A stretch of DNA of 6,419 nucleotides from CAIWXH01 sp964555675 (GTDB lineage Bacteria; Chloroflexota; Chloroflexia; Chloroflexales; Chloroflexaceae), in the NCBI GenBank assembly GCA_964555675.1, contig CAZKTU010000322.1:1-6419 (forward strand). The letters are read 5' to 3'. Every line of letters starts with the position of its first letter. Positions within the stretch are counted from its first letter, which is position 1. Made by a program: the position numbers and the translations under genes. The notes under the pieces are model-generated. The model was not told the DNA's origin, made no database searches, and saw nothing but the letters and a program-made list of their open reading frames with translations. Shown here in pieces: positions 5,388-6,419 of the stretch.

Positions 5388-5427
5388 GAGGGATAAGCAC
5401 TATGGGCGGCGAGCCGGGGCGCGAGGC

Positions 5428-6419
5428 CTACACCGCCACGTCCGCGTCGGCCCGCTCCAGCGCGCTGCCGATGCTGAAGTACTTCGCCTCGGGGTGGTGG
5501 ACCACCATCGCCGCGGTCGACTGTTCGGGGACGAGCTGGAAGGCCTCGGTCAGGGTCAGCCCGATCTGCTCGGCGGGCAGGATCTGGAAGAGCTTGGCGT
5601 GCTCCTCCAGGTCGGGGCAGGCCGGGTAGCCCCACGAGTAGCGCTTGCCGCGGCCCTCGCCCAGCCCCAGGCTCTGGCGCACGAGGCGGTTGGTATGCTC
5701 GGCCAGGGCCTCGGCCAGGCTTACGCCCAGCCCGTGGATGTAGTAGCTCCGGCTATAGTCGCCCTGCTGCTGCAGCCGCTCGGTCAGCTCGTCGACCTTC
5801 GCGCCCATAGTCACCAGCTGGAAGGCGGCCACGTCGCGCTCGCCGCTCGCGACGCTGCGGAAGTAGTCGGCCAGGCATAGCCGCTCGCGCTCGGGCTGCC
5901 GCGGGAAGACGAAGCGGGTCAGCTCCTGGTTTCGGTTGGCCGGGTCGTAGACGATCAGGTCGTGGCCGTCGCTCTGCACCGGGAAGTAGCCGTAAACTAC
6001 CTGGGGCTCGAGCCAGCCGTCGCGCTCGGCCTCGCGCAGCAGGTCGCGCACCTTCAGGTCGAACTCGGCCTTCAGCCGCTCCCACTCGGCGCCCTTGGCG
6101 TTCTTCGCGCCCCACTGCAGCCGGTAGAGCGCGTTGCGGTCGAGGCAGGCCACCACGTCGTCGAGGCGGATGCGGCTGGTCGCCCTGGTGCCCCAGAAGG
6201 GCGGGGTCGGCACGGGGATGTCGCCGCGCACCGCCGAGCGGACCGTCCCGCTGCCCATGCTGGCCTTGCCCAAGGCGTCGAGGGCCACGCGGCCCGTCTG
6301 GCGCTTGCTGAGCACGCCCGCCGCCTCGGCGATAGTGTTGGCCACAAATAGCTCGCGGCGCGCCGGGTCGCTGAGGGTGTCCATGGTCTCGAGCCCCTCG
6401 AAGGCGTCTTTGCAGTAGA
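5428..6419 (-). CDS. metH: Cobalamin-dependent methionine synthase, C-terminal part (partial)
   Basis: The last 329 codons of metH; the 5' part lies beyond the right edge, and the frame is open to the end of the window (reading YCKDAFEGLETMDTLSDP), so the ATG at 6384 is internal, not a start. MetH transfers a methyl group from methyltetrahydrofolate to homocysteine through B12 in the cytosol. The visible part covers the end of the cobalamin-binding region and the AdoMet-dependent reactivation domain, which remethylates oxidised cobalamin. Its signature R-x3-GYPACP is seen as RYSWGYPACP (5643-5614), followed by LTEAFQLVPEQSTAAMVVHHPEAKYF in two consecutive blocks, typical of this domain near the C terminus. 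The normal ending suggests the gene is complete on this side. The stop is TAG at 5430-5428. It may be co-transcribed with the M48 protease gene downstream. Confidence 0.96.
   Translation of the reverse strand, partial: YCKDAFEGLETMDTLSDPARRELFVANTIAEAAGVLSKRQTGRVALDALGKASMGSGTVRSAVRGDIPVPTPPFWGTRATSRIRLDDVVACLDRNALYRLQWGAKNAKGAEWERLKAEFDLKVRDLLREAERDGWLEPQVVYGYFPVQSDGHDLIVYDPANRNQELTRFVFPRQPERERLCLADYFRSVASGERDVAAFQLVTMGAKVDELTERLQQQGDYSRSYYIHGLGVSLAEALAEHTNRLVRQSLGLGEGRGKRYSWGYPACPDLEEHAKLFQILPAEQIGLTLTEAFQLVPEQSTAAMVVHHPEAKYFSIGSALERADADVAV

Noticed and set aside
4237..5880. Long plus-strand open frame running through the Ns
   Set aside because: It reads across the gap, lies opposite the M48 protease and part of metH, and resembles no protein family; it is an antisense frame produced by high GC.
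6382..6384. ATG as start of a free-standing MetH activation-domain protein
   Set aside because: The frame continues upstream to the window edge with sequence typical of MetH (KDAFEGLETMD), so the ATG is internal.

Overview
The window is high-GC bacterial DNA with C/G-rich third codon positions. It carries ordinary housekeeping genes: a Lys tRNA, a ClpP-type protease, MnmE, an M48 metalloprotease and the C-terminal end of cobalamin-dependent methionine synthase. The protein style, including the long MetH activation domain with the RYSWGYPACP motif and a divergent ClpP, together with TGn-extended -10 boxes, suggests a Chloroflexota lineage of the Roseiflexus/Kouleothrix kind. That placement is inferred from memory of such proteins and was not tested. 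A run of 100 Ns shows it is a draft scaffold, probably metagenomic.

Layout from left to right: tRNA-Lys(TTT) on the minus strand (10-84) and clpP on the plus strand (173-769) diverge from a compact shared promoter region (85-172). Between 770 and 906 there is no gene, but there is a short 9-bp tandem repeat and the beginning of an inverted repeat that covers the stop codon of the next gene. Two minus-strand genes follow, separated by only 48 bp: a secreted protein with two similar beta-rich segments (2023-2709) and a probably membrane-anchored alpha/beta hydrolase (907-1974). A 151-bp divergent spacer separates them from mnmE on the plus strand (2861-4237). mnmE converges on an M48 metalloprotease (4447-5292, minus). 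Upstream of the protease, on the same strand, lies the 3' part of metH (5428-6419), which runs off the right edge.

The genes do not form one pathway. MnmE modifies the wobble uridine of tRNAs such as the tRNA-Lys(UUU) encoded here, but four kilobases of unrelated genes lie between, so this is probably coincidence. ClpP and the M48 protease both belong to protein quality control but sit in separate transcription units. I see no phage, insertion sequence, CRISPR array or defence system, and no convincing new multi-gene system.

The most useful direct observation is technical. The N gap is flanked on both sides by the same exact 55-bp sequence, so it is very probably a false gap between two contigs that overlap. 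Merging them would place the mnmE and M48 stop codons about 54 bp apart. Biological points worth a second look are the probably leaderless tRNA promoter, the altered residues around the ClpP active site, and the internally duplicated secreted protein.
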